7,886 nt of DNA from Bacteroidales bacterium (GCA_029931995.1 JAOZQX010000053.1:1-7886), one strand, 5' to 3'; numbered from the stretch's first letter, positions 1-7,145 are shown. Program-made: numbers and translations. The notes: generated from the sequence alone by a model not told the origin.

Positions 1-420
1 ATTTAAAAATCTGGGGAGATTAGGATTGGCAATCTTTAAATCGCCTCGCGAAACCAAATAAATATTAGCGATGTATTCCATGGTTTCACCCCTTTTCGTA
101 ACATGATAAAAGAATTCATCGCCATCACTTCTTAACGATTGCTCAACAGCTACATCACGACTACTAAGTGGAAATTTTAATATTTGTCCGATAGATAATT
201 GAGTTTTTGCCGCAGGATTCTCAAAAATGATTTCATCTATTGGAATCTCATAAACTCTTGATAAAGAATACAAAGTATGTCCTTTTTCTACTATATGGAT
301 GTAATATTCTTTTCCATCAAAACTTCGAATATCTTCAGATTTCTTTATATCAACCTGCGATAATGCGGAAAGATTGATAGTAACAATAAATATAAAAAGT
401 AGAGTAAATTTGTTTTTCAT
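1..420 (-). CDS. Exported LysM-repeat protein, N-terminal fragment cut by window edge
   Basis: The minus-strand frame stays open from an ATG at 420 to position 1 (140 codons), so the C-terminus lies outside the window. Residues 1-21 form a signal peptide: MKNK, a hydrophobic stretch, then LSALSQ. Residues about 39-84 form a LysM repeat, with YYIHIVEKGHTLYSLSRVY at the start and a closing SIGQILKFP. A second LysM-like repeat begins near residue 103 (FYHVTKRGETMEYIA) and runs to the edge. LysM modules bind N-acetylglucosamine-containing glycans, usually peptidoglycan, so the product should act in the periplasm or envelope. An in-frame ATG at 432 (MIKS...) is an alternative start. The gap to guaA upstream is only 48 bp and shows no terminator, so co-transcription is likely. 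In Bacteroidota, LysM repeats of this kind often precede a type-1 periplasmic-binding-protein domain. That domain would lie beyond the edge, so this part is inference. Confidence 0.85.
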   Translation of the reverse strand, partial: MKNKFTLLFIFIVTINLSALSQVDIKKSEDIRSFDGKEYYIHIVEKGHTLYSLSRVYEIPIDEIIFENPAAKTQLSIGQILKFPLSSRDVAVEQSLRSDGDEFFYHVTKRGETMEYIANIYLVSRGDLKIANPNLPRFLN

Positions 421-468
421 GCTTTTAATCATGGTGAATAAATAACGAATTTTAATAACAATAATTGC

Positions 469-1998
469 TTATTCCCACTCAATTGTTGCGGGTGGTTTTG
501 AACTAATATCATAAACCACACGATTAACACCCTTCACTTTATTTATGATCTCGCTAGAGATTTTTGCTAAGAACTCGTACGGAAGATGCGACCAATCAGC
601 GGTCATTCCATCCACTGAACCAACAGCCCGAAGAGCTACAACATTTTCATAAGTTCTTTCATCACCCATCACACCCACAGATTGAACCGGCAAAAAAATC
701 GCTCCGGCCTGCCAAACATCATCATACAAGCCATACTCTTTCAATCCATTAATATACAAATAATCTACATCTTGCAGTATTCTCACTTTTTCGCGAGTAA
801 CATCACCCAAAATTCGGATGCCAAGACCAGGCCCTGGAAAAGGGTGGCGTTTTAAAATATCGACAGGCATTTTAAGAGCTGTTCCAATACGGCGAACCTC
901 ATCCTTAAACAAGGTATTTAAAGGTTCTACAATCTTTAGCTTCATAAAATCGGGCAACCCACCTACGTTATGATGCGATTTAATAGTAGCTGATGGTCCA
1001 TTCACCGAAATTGATTCAATAACATCCGGATAAATTGTACCCTGCGCCAACCATTTAACATCCTGTATTTTGTGTGCTTCTTCATCAAAAACATCGATGA
1101 AAGTATTACCAATAATTTTTCTTTTTTTCTCAGGTTCTACAACTCCAGAAAGCTTATCTAAAAAGCGATCTTTGGCATCCACACCTTTTACATTTAAGCC
1201 CATGCCTTTGTATTGCTTCAATACACTTTCAAATTCATACTTCCGAAGCAAACCGTTATCAACAAAAATGCAATACAAATTCTCACCAATGGCACGATGT
1301 AACAATACAGCAGCAACCGAAGAATCGACACCACCTGAAAGACCGAGAACAACTTTTTCGTCCCCAAGTTTTGCTTTCAATTCAGCAATTTTAGTTTCAA
1401 TAAACGAATCCGGCGTCCAACTACCCGAACAAGCACAAATATCAATCACAAAATTATGGAGCAGTTTTTTCCCTTCTACCGTATGATAAACCTCAGGATG
1501 AAATTGAATTCCATAAGTAGATTCATCTTTAACTTTATATCCGGCAATATCAACATCGGCGGTACTGGTAATAATTTCAAAATCCTTTGGAACATCAAGA
1601 ATGGTATCGCCATGCGACATCCAAACCTGACTATTCAGTGTCATTCCCTTTAATAATTCACTATTATTATTTATAAATGAAAGATTGGCACGACCATACT
1701 CCCTGATTTTTGAGCGCATCAGTTTACCACCATTATCTTTTGCCATGAATTGGGCACCATAACAAACTCCCAGTAAAGGATATTTTGATTTTATGGCTGA
1801 TAAATCAGGATTAGGTGCATCATCATCCATAACCGAATATGGGCTACCTGATAAAATTACACCCTTCACATGCACTCCAAGTTCAGGAACTTTATTAAAC
1901 GGGTGAATTTCGCAATACACATTTAACTCTCTGACTCTTCGAGCAATAAGCTGTGTGTACTGCGATCCAAAATCCAAAATTATAATCGTTTCTTCCAT
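469..1998 (-). CDS. guaA: GMP synthase (glutamine-hydrolysing)
   Basis: GuaA converts XMP to GMP using ATP and glutamine, the last step of guanine nucleotide synthesis in the cytoplasm. The 509-residue length is normal for the bacterial enzyme. Residues about 4-190 are the class I glutamine amidotransferase domain: the nucleophile is Cys79 in GVCYGAQ, and His167 and Glu169 in FHPEV complete the triad. The ATP pyrophosphatase domain follows, with its PP-loop SGGVDSS at 221-227. The C-terminal dimerisation domain carries [11 protein letters not shown] (385-395) and ends in the typical KPPATIEWE. All catalytic residues are present. The ATG at 1998 puts [18 protein letters not shown] at the usual distance from the N-terminus, and no other Met occurs before residue 57, so the start is secure. 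A Bacteroidota-type promoter ends 4 nt before this ATG. The LysM gene lies 48 bp downstream on the same strand. Confidence 0.99.
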   Translation of the reverse strand: MEETIIILDFGSQYTQLIARRVRELNVYCEIHPFNKVPELGVHVKGVILSGSPYSVMDDDAPNPDLSAIKSKYPLLGVCYGAQFMAKDNGGKLMRSKIREYGRANLSFINNNSELLKGMTLNSQVWMSHGDTILDVPKDFEIITSTADVDIAGYKVKDESTYGIQFHPEVYHTVEGKKLLHNFVIDICACSGSWTPDSFIETKIAELKAKLGDEKVVLGLSGGVDSSVAAVLLHRAIGENLYCIFVDNGLLRKYEFESVLKQYKGMGLNVKGVDAKDRFLDKLSGVVEPEKKRKIIGNTFIDVFDEEAHKIQDVKWLAQGTIYPDVIESISVNGPSATIKSHHNVGGLPDFMKLKIVEPLNTLFKDEVRRIGTALKMPVDILKRHPFPGPGLGIRILGDVTREKVRILQDVDYLYINGLKEYGLYDDVWQAGAIFLPVQSVGVMGDERTYENVVALRAVGSVDGMTADWSHLPYEFLAKISSEIINKVKGVNRVVYDISSKPPATIEWE

Positions 1999-2002
1999 GC
2001 CG

Positions 2003-2030
2003 CAAAGATATTTATTTTTTCGACACCCAA
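2003..2030 (-). promoter_or_regulatory. Bacteroidota-type promoter of guaA, leaderless or nearly so
   Basis: Read on the minus strand, TTG (2030-2028), a 17-bp spacer and TATCTTTG (2010-2003) match the Bacteroidota housekeeping promoter consensus, TTG / TAnnTTTG. The -7 element matches at every fixed base. It ends only 4 nt before the guaA ATG at 1998, so transcription should begin within a few bases of the start codon. That leaves no room for a Shine-Dalgarno site, riboswitch or attenuator. The match is direct observation; the transcription start is inferred. Confidence 0.75.
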
Positions 2031-2139
2031 TTAGCTAAAAATGTATCTCATAGCCAAAAAATACAGTTTATTTTAAATCAACACTTTTAGACTTTTATAA
2101 TTAAAAATGTAACTTAGTAATCAAATAACCCAAATAATC

Positions 2140-3510
2140 ATGGCAAAACGCAAATACAATTCCAAGCGTAAGAAAAGCAGGAAACACACATCAAATAAAA
2201 CCAAAATTATCCGTTCAATATTTCTCTTTATCTTATTGATATTAATTTTGACCTTCTTAAGTTTTAAGTCTTGGAAATCGAAACAAGAGGCACTTGCTCA
2301 ATCGGACAGCCAAATTGTATTTACCTCCATGGGAGCAATCGAATATAAAAGTATTGGAAGCGGTCCGATCATTATTCTTTCTCATATGGGCGGAACGGGT
2401 TCGGATAATATTGAACTTTTTAGGGGAATTGCAGAAGCTGGATATCAAATTATTTGTCCATCCCGCCCGGGATATTTACAAACGCCTTTAACTGAAAATG
2501 CTGATTTTGAATACCAGGCTGATCTTTATGCTGAGCTACTAAATCAATTAAATATTAGCGAAAAGGTTTTTATTATGGGAGTTTCGGCAGGAGGCCCTTC
2601 AGCTATCGAATTTGCATCAAAATATTCTTCCCGATGCAATGGTTTGATTTTGCATAGCGCCATCAGCAAGCACTTCTCGCCTCTTGAAAAAATGAAAGAA
2701 TTTTCGCAACTAATCAATATAATGCTATCGCCCACCTGGCAGGATATTTTTAGCTGGGCAAATTATAAAGGCAGCAAATTATTTGTAACAAAATTCATAC
2801 AGGAGATGTTGGAAAGAGCTACGACTTACGATCATAAAATAACAAAAGAAATGGCTGTTCAACTGGCAAAGGATGAAAAGAACAAAGAACTTTTTTATTT
2901 ATTCAATGATTTTACTTCTCCATTAAGTACCCGTACGGATGGACTGCAAAACGACATAAAATATGCAGAAAGCTTTTCTCCAAAAACGGTAGATGTGCCA
3001 GTTCTAATCACTCATAGTCGGGTTGATAAGGTTGTTGATTTTTATCATGCCAAAGCCTTAAAAAATAAATTAACACAAGCAGAGCTTTTTGAGTACGATG
3101 GCAATGGACATGCTTTTTGGTTTGGGAAACAATGGGAACAGATTAAGAGTAAAACCATCGAATTTTTAAGTGAGAAGCCAAAAGATATTACACCCATAAT
3201 TGATAAACACTTTTTCCATCTAACTGCCGAAACATGGGTAAGTAAGATGAATGGGGCTTTATTAGTGATTACTGAAAATGGTGAATTTACCTTAGATTTT
3301 CCTGGTATTGATAAAGATTTTGTGAAAGGAACTATTAAATTTGAAAACAACAAGCTTATATTTTTAGCAGAAAAAAGCTCAATATATTGCAAAAACATGG
3401 AAGGGAAATACAATTTTGAGATTAAGAAGAATGAACTTTTTCTTTCAGTTGTCACCGACAATTGCACATCCAGAAAAGAGCATTTTACAATGGGATGGTT
3501 TAAACTCTAG
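2140..3510 (+). CDS. Membrane-anchored alpha/beta hydrolase with extra C-terminal beta domain
   Basis: Predicted serine hydrolase of 456 residues; the substrate cannot be read from the sequence. Residues 1-25 are very Lys/Arg-rich and are followed by one hydrophobic helix (about 26-42). This predicts an inner-membrane anchor with the enzyme on the periplasmic side. The alpha/beta hydrolase fold spans about 60-345. It has an oxyanion-loop segment SHMGGTGSDN (81-90), an SRPGY turn (108-112), the nucleophile elbow GVSAGG with Ser149, a candidate acid Asp296 in THSRVDKV, and His324 in GNGHAFW. The triad therefore looks complete. Residues about 355-456 are not part of the hydrolase fold. They form a beta-rich tail with Cys417 and an ending DNCTSRKEHFTMGW (Asp440, Cys442, Arg445, Trp453). 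This resembles small lipocalin-like domains ending in a DxCxxR...W pattern, and Cys417-Cys442 could form a disulfide. The gene stands alone, transcribed divergently from guaA. I do not recognise a named gene. Confidence 0.85.
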   Translation: MAKRKYNSKRKKSRKHTSNKTKIIRSIFLFILLILILTFLSFKSWKSKQEALAQSDSQIVFTSMGAIEYKSIGSGPIIILSHMGGTGSDNIELFRGIAEAGYQIICPSRPGYLQTPLTENADFEYQADLYAELLNQLNISEKVFIMGVSAGGPSAIEFASKYSSRCNGLILHSAISKHFSPLEKMKEFSQLINIMLSPTWQDIFSWANYKGSKLFVTKFIQEMLERATTYDHKITKEMAVQLAKDEKNKELFYLFNDFTSPLSTRTDGLQNDIKYAESFSPKTVDVPVLITHSRVDKVVDFYHAKALKNKLTQAELFEYDGNGHAFWFGKQWEQIKSKTIEFLSEKPKDITPIIDKHFFHLTAETWVSKMNGALLVITENGEFTLDFPGIDKDFVKGTIKFENNKLIFLAEKSSIYCKNMEGKYNFEIKKNELFLSVVTDNCTSRKEHFTMGWFKL

Positions 3511-3515
3511 GTGTT

Positions 3516-5231
3516 CTAATAAAAAACATCTGCATTAAATGTAGAGCTATTATCACGATCATCAAGCACTTCAAGGCTAATGGTATTCTTTCCGCTTTTC
3601 ATTCTCTCATCAATGAAATAAGTAAGTCGGTCGTTTTTAGGATCGAACTCCATTAATATCCACTCCCCGTTTAAAGTTCCACGGTATGATTTTATACCCG
3701 ATAAATCATCAGTTACCTTAAAACTGATCTTTTTATAGCCATTGATTTTCTTTCCCTGATGAATATTCAAGGCAATAATTTCTGGAGCAAGGGTGTCGAG
3801 CATAACAGTGAATGTTCCTAATTGTCGTGAAAATGCTTTTATAAAGCCATCCTTAATCACACCACCAATAGGATTCGGTTTGCCATTATCAATATTCACA
3901 ATCAATGCTTTAGAGATTAAATTATAAGAAATGTTTTTTGTTTTGATTTCTAATTGGAAAGGTCGATGAACCGGGACTTGGGGCTTATGTATTTTGCACA
4001 CATCAGAATACATTCCCTTTTCAGCATTGGTTTTTGAGAACTCAAAATTCAGTGATTGGTAAAAGGTTTTAGTTCTAAATTTTAATTTCACATCTTCATT
4101 TTCAAAATAATTTTCCTCATCAAATTTGAAGTAATTCTCACCTATATTTTTTTCAATAGTATCTGTTTTTACTGTAGCATCCGATTGCAACTCGCACATT
4201 AAACGAGAGGTATTTCCATATGCATCCTTTATCTCATAAATCAAAGAGTGCTTCAAAGAATCATTAAAAAGAACCTTCCCGTTGTTAAGAGTTGTTTGAA
4301 TCGTACTCAAGCGATTTCCTTCATCAAGCAAGCTACGCTGATAACGCTGCTTATGATCGATATAATGCGCGTAATCAATCAGGCTATTAATATATTTAGT
4401 TTCCGAAAAAGAAAATTTATCAAGTTTATGAGAATAAATTAAGTTTGAATCTATAAAAAGTTCGATAGAATAAATGCCATTTTTATTGTAAGTATCATTT
4501 AACAAATCATAGCTTATAAGACCAAAACCAATCTCACCCGAAACATTAATAGTCTCTTTCTGTTTTAAACGATATGCCAGTCCGCCACCCTCCGTTTTAA
4601 ACTCTAAAGCATTGTTTTTGCCATTAATCAATGCCTGTTCATTTAAAGGGTATATTTTCAGTCGGGTGATTTTTGGTCTAATTTGGTCTTCAATTTCGAA
4701 AGCAAATAAAAGCGGATTTATGGGCTTCTCGGTTTTGGTTTCTCTTATCTCAAAATGAAGATGTGGTCCATCGGAACCACCTGAGTTACCCGAAAAGGCA
4801 ATGATTTCACCTTGTTCAAAAACAAACTGATCGGCAGTCGGGTACAAATCTACCCCAAAAGATTCGCGCTCATATTGCTGAGATTTCACCCATTTAGCAA
4901 TATTCTCATTAAAGCGATTCAAATGGCCATATACCGAGGTGTATCCATTGTTATGCCTAATATAAATTGCTTTACCAAATCCATTAGGTGAAACTTTTAT
5001 ACGACTAATATGGCCATCGGCAACAGCATATATTTTTTTACCAATTACACCACCTGTTTTAATATCTATGCCTGAATGAAAATGGTTCTTGCGAAGCTCC
5101 CCAAAATTACCGGATAAGGTCATTTTAAAATCGACTGGTGAACGAAAAAAATCCTTTGGGTAATGATGTCCACTTAGCAAACCAGTAGTTGCAATGAATA
5201 TAACAAACAATATTTTCTTCTTCATCAACAT
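3516..5231 (-). CDS. Exported M23-family metallopeptidase (LytM-like) with large beta-rich C-terminal region
   Basis: M23 enzymes are zinc endopeptidases that usually cut peptidoglycan cross-bridges or stems. The protein has 571 residues. A signal peptide occupies about 1-20 (KKK, then a hydrophobic core ending near LLSG). The M23 domain spans about 35-175. Zinc ligands His52 and Asp56 lie in HSGID, the HLH motif is His157/His159, and His103 sits in VYGHL. All metal-binding and catalytic positions are present, so it should be active rather than a degenerate regulator. The segment between His103 and His157 is about 18 residues longer than in compact M23 domains and includes SQQYERESFGVDLYP, a form I associate with Bacteroidota. 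Residues about 185-571 are beta-strand-rich and probably Ig-like, with no motif I can name. Met3 (ATG at 5225) is an equally plausible start. Its stop codon is 5 bp from that of the convergent hydrolase gene. Confidence 0.93.
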   Translation of the reverse strand: MLMKKKILFVIFIATTGLLSGHHYPKDFFRSPVDFKMTLSGNFGELRKNHFHSGIDIKTGGVIGKKIYAVADGHISRIKVSPNGFGKAIYIRHNNGYTSVYGHLNRFNENIAKWVKSQQYERESFGVDLYPTADQFVFEQGEIIAFSGNSGGSDGPHLHFEIRETKTEKPINPLLFAFEIEDQIRPKITRLKIYPLNEQALINGKNNALEFKTEGGGLAYRLKQKETINVSGEIGFGLISYDLLNDTYNKNGIYSIELFIDSNLIYSHKLDKFSFSETKYINSLIDYAHYIDHKQRYQRSLLDEGNRLSTIQTTLNNGKVLFNDSLKHSLIYEIKDAYGNTSRLMCELQSDATVKTDTIEKNIGENYFKFDEENYFENEDVKLKFRTKTFYQSLNFEFSKTNAEKGMYSDVCKIHKPQVPVHRPFQLEIKTKNISYNLISKALIVNIDNGKPNPIGGVIKDGFIKAFSRQLGTFTVMLDTLAPEIIALNIHQGKKINGYKKISFKVTDDLSGIKSYRGTLNGEWILMEFDPKNDRLTYFIDERMKSGKNTISLEVLDDRDNSSTFNADVFY

Positions 5232-5271
5232 AAAAAATATAAGGTAGTAAAATTAGTTTTTATTTGAATGG

Positions 5272-5303
5272 TTGAGACATATAATTATTTAATATTATCT
5301 TTA
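5272..5303 (+). promoter_or_regulatory. Candidate promoter of the small lipoprotein gene
   Basis: TTG at 5272-5274, a 21-bp spacer and TATCTTTA at 5296-5303 match the TTG / TAnnTTTG pattern except for the last base of the -7 element. Transcription would start near 5306-5308, leaving a leader of roughly 16-18 nt before the ATG at 5324. The region is very AT-rich, so a chance match is possible. Confidence 0.4.
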
Positions 5304-5323
5304 TATCATTAAACTATTACTAC

Positions 5324-5782
5324 ATGCTTATTAAATTAAATCCATTAAGAACGCTTGTTAATTCTTTCTTAATATTAGTAGTTTTATCTTCATTTTTCTC
5401 ATGTTTTAGCTGGAAGGATGCGGAGCCTCTTGTGAGTGTAAGAACTGATGTAAGAGTTCACGTAACCGTAAACGATTTCTCAACTAACAACCCTATTCCA
5501 AACCAGTTAGTAGTTTGGAGCATCCATTTATATACCGGACAATCAGATACAGAGAGCCACATAAAAACAGGAGAAGTAACCACAAATGCTAATGGAGAGG
5601 CTGATATTCCCGTATATGAATGCATGTTAAACGCTGGCTTAATAGTTCGCATAATAGCATTTACCCTAGATCAAAGCAACGATATGATAACACCATTAAC
5701 GGTATATTTTGATGAGGCCTTAGATGCTTCAAATGATGAAAATTATGCTGAAATATTTATAGATTATCCAATCTTAAAATAA
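5324..5782 (+). CDS. Small putative lipoprotein with a single beta-sandwich-like domain, function unknown
   Basis: I do not recognise a family for this 152-residue protein. Residues 7-26 are a hydrophobic export signal ending LSSFFSC, with Cys27 as the candidate lipidated residue. The lipobox FFSC departs from the strict L-[AS]-[GA]-C form, but Bacteroidota signal peptidase II sites are loose. After the cysteine comes FSWKDAE; charged residues just after the lipid cysteine resemble the surface-export signals described for Bacteroidota lipoproteins. Residues about 40-150 alternate short hydrophobic strands with turns: VRVHVTVNDFSTNNPIPNQL, then TTNANGEADIPV. This layout resembles Ig-like or transthyretin-like modules that decorate surface proteins. 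The Asn-Gly-Glu-Ala turn before a strand is typical of that fold. It lies alone between two genes on the opposite strand. Its ATG follows a near-consensus promoter, and the export signal and coding character argue that it is real. Confidence 0.7.
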   Translation: MLIKLNPLRTLVNSFLILVVLSSFFSCFSWKDAEPLVSVRTDVRVHVTVNDFSTNNPIPNQLVVWSIHLYTGQSDTESHIKTGEVTTNANGEADIPVYECMLNAGLIVRIIAFTLDQSNDMITPLTVYFDEALDASNDENYAEIFIDYPILK

Positions 5783-5800
5783 AATTACGGACTATTTTAA
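5774..5800. terminator. Weak AT-only inverted repeat between convergent genes, possible bidirectional terminator
   Basis: TTAAAATA (5774-5781) and TATTTTAA (5793-5800) are perfect reverse complements separated by 11 nt. They straddle the stop codon of the lipoprotein gene and sit in the 22-bp gap before the stop of the SPOR gene. Position fits a shared terminator, but the stem has no G-C pair, so stability is doubtful. In such AT-rich sequence it may be chance. Confidence 0.25.
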
Positions 5801-5804
5801 AATT

Positions 5805-6998
5805 TTACTCAGGCAATTTATACAATCGCTTACCCTTGCTAAAAGCCACTACAAAAGCATCATAAACCCTATTAACAGAACGTAGCTTATCGCGAAGTGC
5901 ACGCGCTTTATAATAAGTGTCCATCGAACCAATAGTGTAAATATAGTAACCGTTGTGCGTATCTTCTTTAATTTCTTTGGTCGGAATATTATATTTTTCG
6001 CTCAAATCTCCAACTGAAAGTCTTTTCAGGTAATTAGCCCTTATTTGAACCCTGTACTCTGGCTCGGGAACTTCTGGCTTCACAACAACTGTAGATTTTT
6101 CTTCTACAATAGGCTCTACAATAATCCTAGGCTTTGTTTCAGCTTTAGTCTCAGACTCAGATTTGTACTTGTATTCAGTTTGAGTTTGAGTTTCTGCTTG
6201 AGTTTTTTCTTCAACAGTTTTGTCCTCAATTTGAACAGGCTTTTCGTCAACAGGTGTTTGATCAATCACCTCTGATTCATTTAACTTTCTCTTCTTGCCT
6301 TTGCCCAATTTAAAGGCAATCCCAAATGAGGTATAATTATAAACATCATATTTTGATCCACTTTGCCAAATATCCATCAAATCTGAATTCATTCCTCTAT
6401 TAACAGTTTCAAGCTTAATGCTTATATGGTCACTTAATCTAAAATCAACACCCATTCCACCTACCAAAATTCCTTCGATAACTCTTCCGCCAATTCCTGA
6501 ACCATTCCCAAAACCCTGGTAACTAAGCTGATTATTTGCGGAAAGTTGATAAAGAATTGAATTATAATTAGTTAAACCTACTCCCGCCACAAGATAAAAA
6601 TTCAAGGTGCGATTTGGATTATACTTTCCAAGAAGGTTATTTAAATTAATCGTTGTGTTTAAATTTGCTTCATAATAATTGCTTTCAAAATAACGATCCA
6701 ACACTCTCCTACTCCCAAGCAATTCGCCAGTTAAAAACTGAACGCGCCATCCAAAAACCGGAGAGAACTGCCGTCCAAACATGAAACCGCCCCCATATTT
6801 CCACTCATTTACTTCATTGTTTTCAGGAATTATAAGATTTTGCTTTAGATCGCCAAAAAATGTACTCATACCTCCATTAAAATCAAGTTCCCAATAAGGA
6901 TTAAATTCAGCTCTACTGTATTGTCCATAAACTGAGCTTACAGTAAAAACTAACACAAATAAAAGAAGTATGATCCGGAAATATTTTACAATTTTCAT
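5805..6998 (-). CDS. Outer-membrane beta-barrel protein with C-terminal SPOR domain
   Basis: Start chosen at the ATG at 6998 (MKIVKYFRII, 397 residues). The frame also opens with a TTG two codons upstream at 7004, which is a poorer choice. Residues about 1-25 are a signal peptide ending SSVYGQ. Residues about 30-232 alternate aromatic and small residues in short strands (WELDFNGGMSTFFGDLKQN, YLVAGVGLTNYN, VGGMGVDFRLSDHISIKLE, YTSFGIAFKLG), as in an eight-to-ten-strand outer-membrane barrel. A Lys/Glu/Thr/Gln-rich linker of about 80 residues follows (235-313), including EEKTQAETQTQTE. The last 80 residues, from EYRVQIRANY through DTYYKARALRDKL to the end, form a SPOR domain. SPOR domains bind peptidoglycan strands stripped of stem peptides, so the protein probably ties the outer membrane to the cell wall. 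The gene has its own spacer after a strong terminator, so it is likely transcribed alone. Confidence 0.88.
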   Translation of the reverse strand: MKIVKYFRIILLLFVLVFTVSSVYGQYSRAEFNPYWELDFNGGMSTFFGDLKQNLIIPENNEVNEWKYGGGFMFGRQFSPVFGWRVQFLTGELLGSRRVLDRYFESNYYEANLNTTINLNNLLGKYNPNRTLNFYLVAGVGLTNYNSILYQLSANNQLSYQGFGNGSGIGGRVIEGILVGGMGVDFRLSDHISIKLETVNRGMNSDLMDIWQSGSKYDVYNYTSFGIAFKLGKGKKRKLNESEVIDQTPVDEKPVQIEDKTVEEKTQAETQTQTEYKYKSESETKAETKPRIIVEPIVEEKSTVVVKPEVPEPEYRVQIRANYLKRLSVGDLSEKYNIPTKEIKEDTHNGYYIYTIGSMDTYYKARALRDKLRSVNRVYDAFVVAFSKGKRLYKLPE

Positions 6999-7086
6999 AA
7001 CCAAAGGTTTTTTTGATTTAAAAACTAATTACGCAATCATAAAATTAGACGCTAAACAAGTCTTATTTGTTTTTGCTTTTGTATTT

Positions 7087-7108
7087 TATCAACATCAAAG
7101 TGTTGATA
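7087..7108. repeat. Perfect 8-bp inverted repeat upstream of the SPOR gene, operator or hairpin candidate
   Basis: TATCAACA (7087-7094) and TGTTGATA (7101-7108) are perfect reverse complements with a 6-nt centre. The element lies about 90 bp upstream of the SPOR gene start and about 40 bp past the terminator of the M49 gene. Neither strand has a T-run after it, so it is not a standard terminator. A dimeric repressor or activator site is one reading; a hairpin in the leader of the SPOR transcript is another. Confidence 0.45.
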
Positions 7109-7145
7109 GTTAAAACAGTTCGGGAATAATTGCGGTAAAAGGGAG

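Noticed and set aside
1070..1486. 138-codon plus-strand open frame opposite guaA
   Set aside because: It lies wholly antisense to the ATP-pyrophosphatase part of guaA, has no recognisable motif, and is Ser/Phe-rich as expected from a mirror reading.
2096..2117. TATAAT at 2096-2101 and TAACTTAG at 2110-2117 as promoter elements for the hydrolase
   Set aside because: TATAAT is not the Bacteroidota -7 element and is common by chance here. TAACTTAG has a mismatch to TAnnTTTG and no TTG at a suitable distance upstream.
3045..3467. 140-codon minus-strand open frame opposite the hydrolase
   Set aside because: It is antisense to a well-supported gene with catalytic residues, and its product shows no domain or coherent composition.
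5234..5241. TATATTTT (minus strand) as -7 element of the M23 gene
   Set aside because: It has one mismatch to the consensus and no TTG at suitable spacing upstream, and the region is almost pure A/T.
6045..6275. 76-codon plus-strand frame rich in Phe, Leu and Ser
   Set aside because: It is the reverse reading of the low-complexity linker of the SPOR protein. The apparent hydrophobicity comes from complementing Lys/Glu codons, not from a real membrane peptide.
7020..7070. TATGATTG and TAATTTTA (minus strand) as -7 elements of the SPOR gene
   Set aside because: Each has one mismatch to TAnnTTTG, and the only nearby TTG gives spacers shorter than the accepted range.
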